From JAGLCY01 sp965363725 (GTDB lineage Bacteria; Krumholzibacteriota; Krumholzibacteriia; LZORAL124-64-63), in the NCBI GenBank assembly GCA_965363725.1, contig CBDTUS010000004.1, forward strand, positions 1 through 50,742: a stretch of 50,742 bases of DNA, in the 5' to 3' direction. Shown here piece after piece: positions 23,716 to 32,883 of this stretch (positions within the stretch are counted from its first letter, which is position 1; each line of letters starts with the position of its first letter). The notes beneath the pieces were generated by a model. That model saw nothing but the letters and a program-made list of their open reading frames with translations, was not told the origin of the DNA and did not search any database. Position numbers and translations under genes: made by a program.

Positions 23716-25845
23716 ATGAACATCCGCTTGCTCCTGATCCCCGTCCTGCTGTCCCTGGCCCTGCCGGCGGCCGCCACTTCGCCTCTTCCGGAAACTACTC
23801 CGACCGGGATCCTCATCGATCGGGTGACGCCCCTGGCCCACCTCGAGGATCTGGACGGGTCTGCTGACTCGCCGGCCGGCGACCTGCAGCGCTGGCGTCA
23901 GGCCGTCCACGAATTGCGGCGAGCCGCTGAACAGGATCCCGGCTGGCCGCAGGCCCGCGACCTGCAGGCCGAAGCCCTGATGTCGGCCGAGGAACACGAG
24001 ATTCCCCTGGCCTTGGTCCACGCCCGTTATGACCGCATGGGCCCCTCAGGCAACCCGGTCCCCGACGAGGTGTTTTCCCTGGCCGCCCTGCGGGACCATT
24101 CCTACCACGGCGCCGAGGTCGCCTTCCGCCTGGGCTCCTCGCGGATCATGAGCCACCTGACTTCATCCATTGTGAGCCTGGCGTTCGACCCCGGCGATGG
24201 AGCCGGTGCGCGCGCCCTTTCTCTGGCCGAACCGGTCGTGGTCTCTTATCGGACCGCCGGCCCCAAACGCCTGGTCCTGACCGCGATCCTCGCTGATGGG
24301 CGTTCCCTGACGGCCGTCACCACGCTGATCGTCCAACGTCTGGTGACCCCCACTCCGGACCAGGTCATGGTCATCACCGCCTCGCAAACCTATCAGGGTC
24401 TGGCCGGCAGCGGGCTGGCCTACGTCTACCTCGCTGAGGGCCGCACCGCTCTGACCAACCCGGCCATCGTGGTCGAAGGTTTCGACCTCGACAACTCCAT
24501 GGACTGGCCCGTGCTGTACGATCTCCTGAACCGGGAAAACCTGATCGAGGATCTCAGGGCCGACGGTTACGACGCCGTCGTTCTCGATTTCACCGAAGCC
24601 ACCGAACCGATCCAGCGCAACGCCTTCGTGCTGACCGAACTGCTCGAACAGGTGGAGACCTTGATCGGCCCGGGTCGATCCGTGGCGCTGGTCGGGGCCA
24701 GCATGGGCGGCCTCGTTTCCCGTTACGCCCTGCTCTGGCTCGAAAACCAGACCGCTGGGCACAACGTGCGCACCTTCGTCTCCTTCGACTCGCCCCAGAC
24801 CGGAGCCAACATTCCTTTGGGCCTGCAGCACTGGCTGGTGTTTTTCCAGGCCGAGGCCGAAGACGCCGCCTACCTTTTGGCCCGCCTGAACACGCCTGCG
24901 TCCCGGCAAATGCTGGTCTACCACCACCTCGCCACCGTGGGAACGACGGCCGGAGCCGACCCCATGTTCGCCGCTTTCCAGGCGGATCTGGCTTCCCTGG
25001 GAGGTTGGCCTGCTCAAGTGCGCCTGGTGGCCGTGGTCAACGGCAGCGGCGAGGCTCAGGACCAGGGCTTTGCCCCGGGCGACCAGCTGATCCGTTACGA
25101 ATACCGCAGCCTGTTGGCGGACATCGACGGCAACGTGTGGGCCGTGCCCGACGGCGGCACGCGGACCATATTCGACGGCATGATCAACCTGATCTGGCCG
25201 CTGCCGGACACCAACCAGACCGTGACCATCGGCGGCACTGCCCCCTGGGACGGGGCCCCGGGCGGTTTCCGGTCCTCCATGGCCCAGATGGATACGACGG
25301 CCGTACCCTACGGCGACATCATGGCCCTCCACGACAGCCACTGTTTCATCCCCACGGTGAGCGCCCTGGCCCTCGACGGGGTCGGGCCTTTCCATGACAT
25401 CGCCGGCGATCCGGCGCTGATGGACAAAACGCCCTTCGATCAGGTCTATTACCCGGCCGCCAACCAGGAACACATCGCCATCACGCCGGAAAACAAAGTG
25501 TGGCTCCAGACCGAAATCGAGGCGGGGGTCACCGCGGTCGAAAACCTGCCGGACGTGGCGGCGACGGGCCTCACCCTCTTGACGGCCGTGCCGAACCCCT
25601 TCAATCCCCGCACCGAAATCAGCTTTGTCCTGACCGAACCCGGGCAGGTAAACCTGCGGATCCATGATCTGGCCGGACGGCTGGTCAGGAACCTGGTGAG
25701 GGATGATTTTCGGGAAGCAGGACGGCATCTTGCAGTTTGGGACGGAAGGGACAGCGGAGGCTCGGCGGTGGCGGCCGGCACCTATTTTTCCCGGCTTCAG
25801 GTGGAGGATCAGGTCCGCACGGGCAGAATGACCTTGGTCAAATAG
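23716..25845 (+). CDS. Secreted lipase-like alpha/beta hydrolase with PNPFNP domain
   Basis: A 709-residue exported protein. A signal peptide (cut near AAATS) is followed by about 230 residues of unknown structure, then a hydrolase region beginning AIVVEGFDLDNSMDWPVLYD. The nucleophile elbow is G-A-S329-M-G-G in VALVGASMGGLVSRYALLW, typical of triacylglycerol lipases and GPI-deacylase-like enzymes. A possible His is in MALHDSHCFIP. The tail from about 625 is the FlgD-like domain (AVPNPFNPRTEISF ... RMTLVK), predicted to sort the protein to the surface. The substrate is not known. A helix-rich, repeat-like propeptide (WRQAVHELRRAAEQD) precedes the catalytic part. Confidence 0.8.
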   Translation: MNIRLLLIPVLLSLALPAAATSPLPETTPTGILIDRVTPLAHLEDLDGSADSPAGDLQRWRQAVHELRRAAEQDPGWPQARDLQAEALMSAEEHEIPLALVHARYDRMGPSGNPVPDEVFSLAALRDHSYHGAEVAFRLGSSRIMSHLTSSIVSLAFDPGDGAGARALSLAEPVVVSYRTAGPKRLVLTAILADGRSLTAVTTLIVQRLVTPTPDQVMVITASQTYQGLAGSGLAYVYLAEGRTALTNPAIVVEGFDLDNSMDWPVLYDLLNRENLIEDLRADGYDAVVLDFTEATEPIQRNAFVLTELLEQVETLIGPGRSVALVGASMGGLVSRYALLWLENQTAGHNVRTFVSFDSPQTGANIPLGLQHWLVFFQAEAEDAAYLLARLNTPASRQMLVYHHLATVGTTAGADPMFAAFQADLASLGGWPAQVRLVAVVNGSGEAQDQGFAPGDQLIRYEYRSLLADIDGNVWAVPDGGTRTIFDGMINLIWPLPDTNQTVTIGGTAPWDGAPGGFRSSMAQMDTTAVPYGDIMALHDSHCFIPTVSALALDGVGPFHDIAGDPALMDKTPFDQVYYPAANQEHIAITPENKVWLQTEIEAGVTAVENLPDVAATGLTLLTAVPNPFNPRTEISFVLTEPGQVNLRIHDLAGRLVRNLVRDDFREAGRHLAVWDGRDSGGSAVAAGTYFSRLQVEDQVRTGRMTLVK

Positions 25846-25935
25846 GTCCCTACGGGAACTGGCTCTTGAGGATGTCTTTTGGAAGATGCGCCTTTTCGAA
25901 TTTGTGGTAGATTCGGGCCGGGTTGAACCGCAAGG

Positions 25936-27459
<1,524 letters not shown>

Positions 27460-27464
27460 AAAAA

Positions 27465-27486
27465 GCCCCGGGCCGAAGCCCGGGGC
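27465..27486. terminator. Shared terminator of the SLC13 and lipoprotein genes
   Basis: GCCCCGGGC and GCCCGGGGC form a perfect 9-bp stem with a CGAA tetraloop, 6 bp after the transporter stop. TTTTTCT follows on the minus strand, so it works best for the minus-strand lipoprotein gene. Confidence 0.8.
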
Positions 27487-27514
27487 CTGATATTCCGGTC
27501 CGTTTCAACCGGGA

Positions 27515-29299
27515 CTATTCATCCACACCGCCGCCGCCGCCGGTGTTGATGACGCCGAACAGCTCCAAGGCGAACCTGATGTCCCCCTGGCGGCTCTTGT
27601 CCCCGGACTTCTCATCTTCGCCGGCCAGAAGCGATTCACCCCAGGAGATGAGCACGCCAAGCACATCCTCCTGGCCGATGATTCCGTACCCCGCCGCGAA
27701 GTTCAGCTCCGTGACCAGGAGTTCCCGGTAGAGCTTGGCACCGTCGGTCCTGGGACGGCGCTTCAAGATTTCGTATACCTCTTCCAGCTCCATCCCGTCG
27801 GTGAACTGATACGGGATCTCGATGTAGTACCCTTCGATCAATGTCAAGAGATCGCGCAGTTCGTCGGGGCTGAAGTAATTCTCGTCGTGGCCCCAGCCGC
27901 CGCCGTTGCCGTTCCCGTTGTCGTGCCCGTTGTCGTGCCCGTTGGCCTGACGGTTGGAGCGCTCTTCGATCAGGGCGCGCCTGAACAACTGGGTCCAGTA
28001 TTCCAAGGGGCTCGCATCGCTCGCTAGACCGCCGCTTTCGAGATCGGCCACCAGTTCTTCGGTGAGCGGGGTGAACCCGAAGAAATTCCCGGTGTTGGCG
28101 GGGCCGATGGTCACGGGAATGGAAAGGGGCGTAGTCGCCTCGAAGTAAGCGGCCAGATCAGCGTTGAAATCGTCGGGATAGCCGGTCAGGTTGATTTCCA
28201 GTGTGTAGTCGCCCGCGGGGGCTTCGAGCTGGAAATTACCCAGGAAATCCGAGGTGGCCGTGGCCACGGTGCCGCCAGCGTCATTCAGTTCCAGGACCAC
28301 GCCGCCGATGCCCCATTCGATTCCATCGTAGAACTCGTCACGGCTGGCGTCCTCGAAGACGATGCCGTCGACGGCAAACATCTCCACCTCGGCGGGCTGC
28401 AGAGCCAGACCGGCCGCCACCCAGCCGAGGGAGGCCCCCTGCGGATCCTGATCCGGAGTGGAAATCACCTGGACCGAGAGCTCATCGGCATTGGCGGGGA
28501 CATCCACGGTCAAAACCAGGGAGTCCCAGGCATCGCCGTCCGTGCTGCCCAGCACGTCCTCGAAAATCTGGTATCCGGCACTAGTGGTGACCTGGACGGT
28601 GGTCGGGCGGTTTTCGCCTACACTGGCGACCAGGAGCAGGAGATCCGCGGTCCGATCAACGTTTTCAGGGTTCACTTCGAACACTTGGGGCACGGTGGCG
28701 TCCAGGGTGGGCACAAAACCGAAATAGGCCATGTCAAGGCCGTCCCTCAGGGATAGGTCGGCCACCGTGCCGTCGTCGTAGATCACCAGGATACTGGCGC
28801 CGCTGTTCTCGTTATTGCCACCAACGAAATCGAAATCTGCCACGGTGAAGGTGTTGGGTCCCGGTCCGACCAGGCCCAGACCCGTGATGTCGGCCCGGTA
28901 CGAGTAAAACTCGTAGCTGCCGTAGAAAAGGGTCGGGCCCCCTATCAGATTGCCATCAATGAAGTTGCCGTCGAGACTGATTTGCTGATCGCCGCTGCCA
29001 TTGTTGGAACCGCCAGCCCAGTAAAGCAGGGCCTGGACGACCTGGGCGCCCGCGGGTACGTCGATGGTCAATTCGGCGGACTCCTCGGCCGTCATGCCGA
29101 CTCCGCCTTCGGCGAATCCCGAGCCCGAAGCAATGTCGATGAGGGGCGGCCCCAGGACCTCGGTCCCGTCCTTGCTCAGGTAGGGGTTGTGAGGGGCCGT
29201 ACCGGTATCGGGCGCTGTCAGGTCGGGCTCATTGCTGCAACCGACTACCAGGCCCAGAGCGGCCAACAGGATCAATAACTTTATCGAGCGGGTCTTCAT
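27515..29299 (-). CDS. Large surface lipoprotein with SdrD-B-like domain
   Basis: A lipoprotein of 594 residues with lipobox VVGC (C21). The first half (about 60-310) is a beta-rich region with VPAGAQVVQALLYWAGG, VADFDFVGGNNENSGAS and ILVIYDD, as in DUF3344-type secreted proteins. An SdrD-B/Cna-B-like domain follows (GIVFEDASRDEFYDG, VVLELNDAGG, GNFQLEAPAGDYTLEIN). A low-complexity Asn-Gly-His-Asp linker then leads to a C-terminal helical region ending GINTGGGGGVDE-like residues. It is probably a cell-surface structural or adhesive protein; no catalytic site is seen. ATG 29299 has AGGAA upstream; codons above it would add an unlikely N-terminus before the lipid signal. Confidence 0.75.
   Translation of the reverse strand: MKTRSIKLLILLAALGLVVGCSNEPDLTAPDTGTAPHNPYLSKDGTEVLGPPLIDIASGSGFAEGGVGMTAEESAELTIDVPAGAQVVQALLYWAGGSNNGSGDQQISLDGNFIDGNLIGGPTLFYGSYEFYSYRADITGLGLVGPGPNTFTVADFDFVGGNNENSGASILVIYDDGTVADLSLRDGLDMAYFGFVPTLDATVPQVFEVNPENVDRTADLLLLVASVGENRPTTVQVTTSAGYQIFEDVLGSTDGDAWDSLVLTVDVPANADELSVQVISTPDQDPQGASLGWVAAGLALQPAEVEMFAVDGIVFEDASRDEFYDGIEWGIGGVVLELNDAGGTVATATSDFLGNFQLEAPAGDYTLEINLTGYPDDFNADLAAYFEATTPLSIPVTIGPANTGNFFGFTPLTEELVADLESGGLASDASPLEYWTQLFRRALIEERSNRQANGHDNGHDNGNGNGGGWGHDENYFSPDELRDLLTLIEGYYIEIPYQFTDGMELEEVYEILKRRPRTDGAKLYRELLVTELNFAAGYGIIGQEDVLGVLISWGESLLAGEDEKSGDKSRQGDIRFALELFGVINTGGGGGVDE
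27914..27944 (-). repeat. 12-bp tandem repeat in the lipoprotein linker
   Basis: The unit CCCGTTGTCGTG occurs twice in direct contact (27914-27925, 27926-27937) with a partial third copy. It codes the H-D-N-G repeats of the linker. Copy number may differ between strains. Confidence 0.75.
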
Positions 29300-29682
29300 A
29301 CTATGTTCCTTTTCTCCATTCCCTGACACGGGAACCCCATTCACAAAGGGCCGCCAATACATGGCGGCACCTGAATAATCATCCCCAACATGATATCGTA
29401 AATCCTATAATTTTGCTATGTTTTAGTGTTAATTCCTTGTGAGACAAGATGTTTTGCCAGCAAGGAGGCTGGCACGCGGGGGATTGGTACCAGAAATCCA
29501 TTTCCCTGGACTGGCCCCTTGTTGGGACATTTTTGCACTTATATGCTGTCAAGTTGTTACATCAAATTATGACTGGAACCAGAGGGGTGTCCATGCTAGT
29601 CTGCTTTTGGAGGAATCTCCCGTCTATTAACGGCAATTCGCCCCAAGGGCCGGATGGTCACATTTAGTCGAGGGGTGGGGAA
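29300..29682. other. AT-rich divergent region with palindromes
   Basis: A 383-bp gap without a supported gene. It holds GCCGCCA-N5-TGGCGGC (29350-29368) in the leader of the lipoprotein gene, the palindrome CTTGT-GAG-ACAAG (29436-29448), and a 7-bp stem TGCCAGC/GCTGGCA (29455-29474) whose 6-nt loop is exactly AAGGAG. A promoter candidate reading right is listed separately. The region may contain a structured leader or a small RNA; nothing else is visible. Confidence 0.4.
29519..29547 (+). promoter_or_regulatory. Possible promoter of the peptide-kinase operon
   Basis: TTGTTG (29519-29524), 17-bp spacer, TATGCT (29542-29547). This would give a leader of about 130 nt before the small ORF at 29683. 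Confidence 0.4.
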
Positions 29683-29862
29683 ATGAAGTATCCTTTCAGA
29701 ATCATATTCGTTTGCTCTCTTGCTCTGATCGTATTCCGTATTGCCTCCCTTGCCACTCAGATCGTGCACCATAACCTGGAGCAGTCGGGGGAAACGCCGG
29801 CGCCATGGTCGGACTCTTCTGATCAAGGCGATTCTTGCGAGGGCCCTGATCGACAACACTGA
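29683..29862 (+). CDS. 59-residue membrane peptide upstream of the kinase
   Basis: A short frame with GGGGTGGGGAA just before its ATG. The product starts with a single membrane or signal segment (KYPFRIIFVCSLALIVFRIA, residues 2-21), followed by a polar tail with two cysteines and many acidic residues. The frame ends 8 bp before the kinase ATG, and the kinase ribosome site (GAGGGG) begins in its stop codon (TGAGGGG), a layout typical of coupled translation. Codon third positions are less GC-rich than in neighbours, which argues for a recent or weakly selected gene. It could be a kinase partner, a leader peptide, or chance; no family is known. Confidence 0.45.
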   Translation: MKYPFRIIFVCSLALIVFRIASLATQIVHHNLEQSGETPAPWSDSSDQGDSCEGPDRQH

Positions 29863-29870
29863 GGGGAAAA

Positions 29871-32732
29871 ATGAGCGACCGCACCAACGGACACTCCGAC
29901 ATCGGCCGAGTCATCGGCCCCTACACCTTGATCGATCACATCGGCGAAGGCGGCATGGGCGACGTTTTCCTGGCGGAGCAAAGGGTACCGATCCGCCGCA
30001 AGGTTGCCCTGAAAATCGTCAAGCTGGGCATGGACACACGGGACTTCGTCACCCGGTTCGAATCCGAACGCCAGGCCCTGGCCCTGATGGACCACCCCTA
30101 CATCGCCCAGGTCTACGACGCCGGCGCCACCGACCGCGGCCGCCCGTACTTCGTGATGGAATACGTGCAGGGTGTTCCCCTGTTGGAATACTGCGACCAG
30201 AATCGACTCGGGATCGGGGACCGTCTCAAGCTGTTCGTGAAAATCTGCGAAGGCATCCAGCACGCCCACCAGAAGGCCATCATCCACCGCGATCTCAAAT
30301 CGTCCAACGTCCTGGTGGTCGAGCAGGAGGGAGAGCCCTGGCCCAAGATCATCGACTTCGGCGTGGCCAAGGCCATGGGGGAAAAGCTCACCGAACAGAC
30401 ACTGCATACCCAGATGGGCCAGATTCTCGGCACCCCGGAATTCATGAGCCCGGAACAGGCCGACCTGACCGGGGGTAGCATCGACACCCGCACCGACGTC
30501 TACCTCCTGGGGGAAATGCTGTACGAACTTTTGTCCGGCATGCATCCGTTCGACCGCGAGGAAATGCGGAAATCCGGCATCGACGGCATGATGTACAAGA
30601 TCCGCATGGTCGAGCCGCCCCGGCCGAGCGTCCGCCTGAGGGAAGCCGGGCCCGAGGCCGACGACCACGCCGCGGTCCGCCGCCTTTCCCGGGACAAGCT
30701 TATCAACCGGCTGGCCGGTGATCTCGACTGGGTCGTCATGATGGCGATGGAAAAGGCGCCCGCCCTGCGGTACCAGACGGCCCACGCCCTGATCGAGGAT
30801 CTGCTGAAGCACCGGGATTCCCTGCCTATCGTCGCCAGGCCCCCGAGTACCGCCTACCGGTGGAAAAAATTCGTCAACCGCCACCGTACCGGAGTCATTG
30901 CCGCGGGGTTCGTGCTGGTGGCCATCCTCCTGGGCATCACCGGGACCACCATCGGCATGATTCGTTCCCAGCGGGCGGAAAAGCGGGCCAACCTCGAAGC
31001 GGCCACTGCCAAGGAAGTATCGGACTTCATGGTGGGACTGTTCGAGGTCTCCGATCCGGGCGAGGCGCGGGGCAGCTCCATTACCGCCAGGGAAATTCTG
31101 GACCAGGGCGTACGGCGCATCGACACCGAACTTGACGGGCAGCCACTGACCCAGGCCCGGTTGATGAACACCATGGGCCGGGTGTACCGGGAGCTCGGGC
31201 TTTTCGGAGAATCCAAGAACCTGTTGGCCAGCTCCCTGGCAAAAATGGAGGAAATCGGCGCGGCCGATAATCCGCAAACCGCCATCATCCTGGACGACTT
31301 CGGTCACCTCAATCGGGAGACCGGGGATTTCGGGACGGCCGAAACCTATCTCGAAATGGCCCTGGGCATCCGGGAAAGGAACTTCGGCCCCGACCACGAA
31401 CTGGTCGCCCAGAGCCTGAACAGTTTGGCCAACCTCTTGTATGCCAAAGGGGAATACGGGGAAGCTCTTTCGGTCTACGAAAGGGCCCTCGCCAACAGGG
31501 AAAAGAACCTGGGGCCCGACCACCCCGAGGTGGCCATCATCCTGAAGAACATCGGGGCCGTTCACATGGTCACCGGAAACTATTCCCAGGCCGAGGAGGC
31601 CCTGGCCAGGTCGCTCGCCATCCGGGAAGCGAGTTTGCCGGCCAATCATCCCGACATTTCAAATTCCCTGACGGCCCTCGGGGTGTTGGACTTTCAGCGG
31701 AGCCAATACGCCAAGGCGCTCCAATACATTGAACGTTCGCTCGCCATCCGGGAGATCGTCTACGGCCCAGACCACCCCCAGGTCGCCGAGAACCTCAAGA
31801 GCATGGCCCGGATCCATGGCTATCTGGGGGATTTCGAACAGGCGGACGAACTCTATAACCGAGTCCTGCAAATCTTCGAGGGGACCCTCGGGCGAGACAA
31901 CCTCCGGGTCGGTGAAACACTGATATCCTACGGTTCCTACCTCTACGACGCGACCCGGTTAGCCCAGGCAGAAACCACCCTGACCAGGGGACTTGATATT
32001 GTTTCCCGAACGTCGGGCGCCCAAAGCATCGCCATGACCGAAGGCCTGGAAAATCTGGGGTTGGTCAAGCTCAGGAACAACGATTATTCCGAAGCGCTGG
32101 ATTTGTTCCACCAGGTCCTGGCGATACAGGAAGAAAATTTCGGCCAGGATTTCGGCCCGGGGGCCAACTCCCACTCCAACCTGGGTCTGGCCTATTACAA
32201 TCTGGGGGACTTTGCCACGGCCAGGGAGCATCTGAACAAGGCCCTGGAAATCGGCGAAAGATCCGCCGGTCCCTCATCGGACCTCGTGGGTACCGCCCTT
32301 CTTCAATTGGGCACCATCGATACCGCCGAGGGAGATTTCCCCAGGGCCAGCGAACATCTGTTGCGTGCCGACAAGGTCCTGACCGAGGTTTTCGGCAGTG
32401 AAAGCCCGCAGGCAGCCAGGGTTCGGACGCAACTTGGAATTATGGAGTATTTCCAGGGGCACCATGAATCGGCTCGCACCTATTTCGGCGAGGCGGTCCA
32501 GGTTCAAGCCAGGCTTCTCCCACCCGACGACCCGGAACTGATGGACAACCACTACAACCTGGCCTGCCTCAACAACGTCCTGGGCGACCGGGCCGCATCC
32601 CTGGAGCACCTGAAACTCGCGGTGGACAACGGATTCGCCAATCCGTACATCCTGGAGGATCCCGATCTGGAATCCCTCAAGGGGAACCCCGAGTTCGACC
32701 GGTTGGCGGCCATCGCCACGGCGGGCAACTGA
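29871..32732 (+). CDS. Transmembrane Ser/Thr protein kinase with TPR sensor domain
   Basis: Hanks-type kinase of 953 residues. The Gly-rich loop GEGGMGDVF (25-33), Lys 48 in VALKIVK, the catalytic loop HRDLKSSN (near 140) and DFG (near 162) are all intact, with activation-segment GTPEFMSPEQ. One membrane helix (TGVIAAGFVLVAILLGITG, about 339-357) splits the cytoplasmic kinase from a long helical part. That part contains about a dozen TPR units of the Clu/kinesin-light-chain type, each with a GPDHPxVA-like turn. The TPR part probably senses or binds partners outside the membrane. GAGGGG precedes the ATG. A second kinase follows 151 bp downstream. Confidence 0.92.
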   Translation: MSDRTNGHSDIGRVIGPYTLIDHIGEGGMGDVFLAEQRVPIRRKVALKIVKLGMDTRDFVTRFESERQALALMDHPYIAQVYDAGATDRGRPYFVMEYVQGVPLLEYCDQNRLGIGDRLKLFVKICEGIQHAHQKAIIHRDLKSSNVLVVEQEGEPWPKIIDFGVAKAMGEKLTEQTLHTQMGQILGTPEFMSPEQADLTGGSIDTRTDVYLLGEMLYELLSGMHPFDREEMRKSGIDGMMYKIRMVEPPRPSVRLREAGPEADDHAAVRRLSRDKLINRLAGDLDWVVMMAMEKAPALRYQTAHALIEDLLKHRDSLPIVARPPSTAYRWKKFVNRHRTGVIAAGFVLVAILLGITGTTIGMIRSQRAEKRANLEAATAKEVSDFMVGLFEVSDPGEARGSSITAREILDQGVRRIDTELDGQPLTQARLMNTMGRVYRELGLFGESKNLLASSLAKMEEIGAADNPQTAIILDDFGHLNRETGDFGTAETYLEMALGIRERNFGPDHELVAQSLNSLANLLYAKGEYGEALSVYERALANREKNLGPDHPEVAIILKNIGAVHMVTGNYSQAEEALARSLAIREASLPANHPDISNSLTALGVLDFQRSQYAKALQYIERSLAIREIVYGPDHPQVAENLKSMARIHGYLGDFEQADELYNRVLQIFEGTLGRDNLRVGETLISYGSYLYDATRLAQAETTLTRGLDIVSRTSGAQSIAMTEGLENLGLVKLRNNDYSEALDLFHQVLAIQEENFGQDFGPGANSHSNLGLAYYNLGDFATAREHLNKALEIGERSAGPSSDLVGTALLQLGTIDTAEGDFPRASEHLLRADKVLTEVFGSESPQAARVRTQLGIMEYFQGHHESARTYFGEAVQVQARLLPPDDPELMDNHYNLACLNNVLGDRAASLEHLKLAVDNGFANPYILEDPDLESLKGNPEFDRLAAIATAGN

Positions 32733-32883
32733 CCGGGGCCGCTACCTCTTCCCGTCGCTGAACCCGCCTGTGACGGAGGCCTCTGCCTGGCACATTCCTG
32801 CCTGGATACTGGCAAAAACATGATAATTCAGGTATGAATGGTGTGCTTACTCATATCGCACCCCCCCTCTTCCTGGAGACCAT

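Noticed and set aside
27895..27950. Direct repeats that could be taken for a small CRISPR or VNTR array
   Set aside because: The units are 12 bp without spacers and lie within a coding frame; they code an H-D-N-G linker.
32780..32810. Sigma54-like TGGCAC followed by TGCC before the second kinase
   Set aside because: The GG and GC elements are separated by 9 bases instead of 10, which breaks the phase needed by sigma54.
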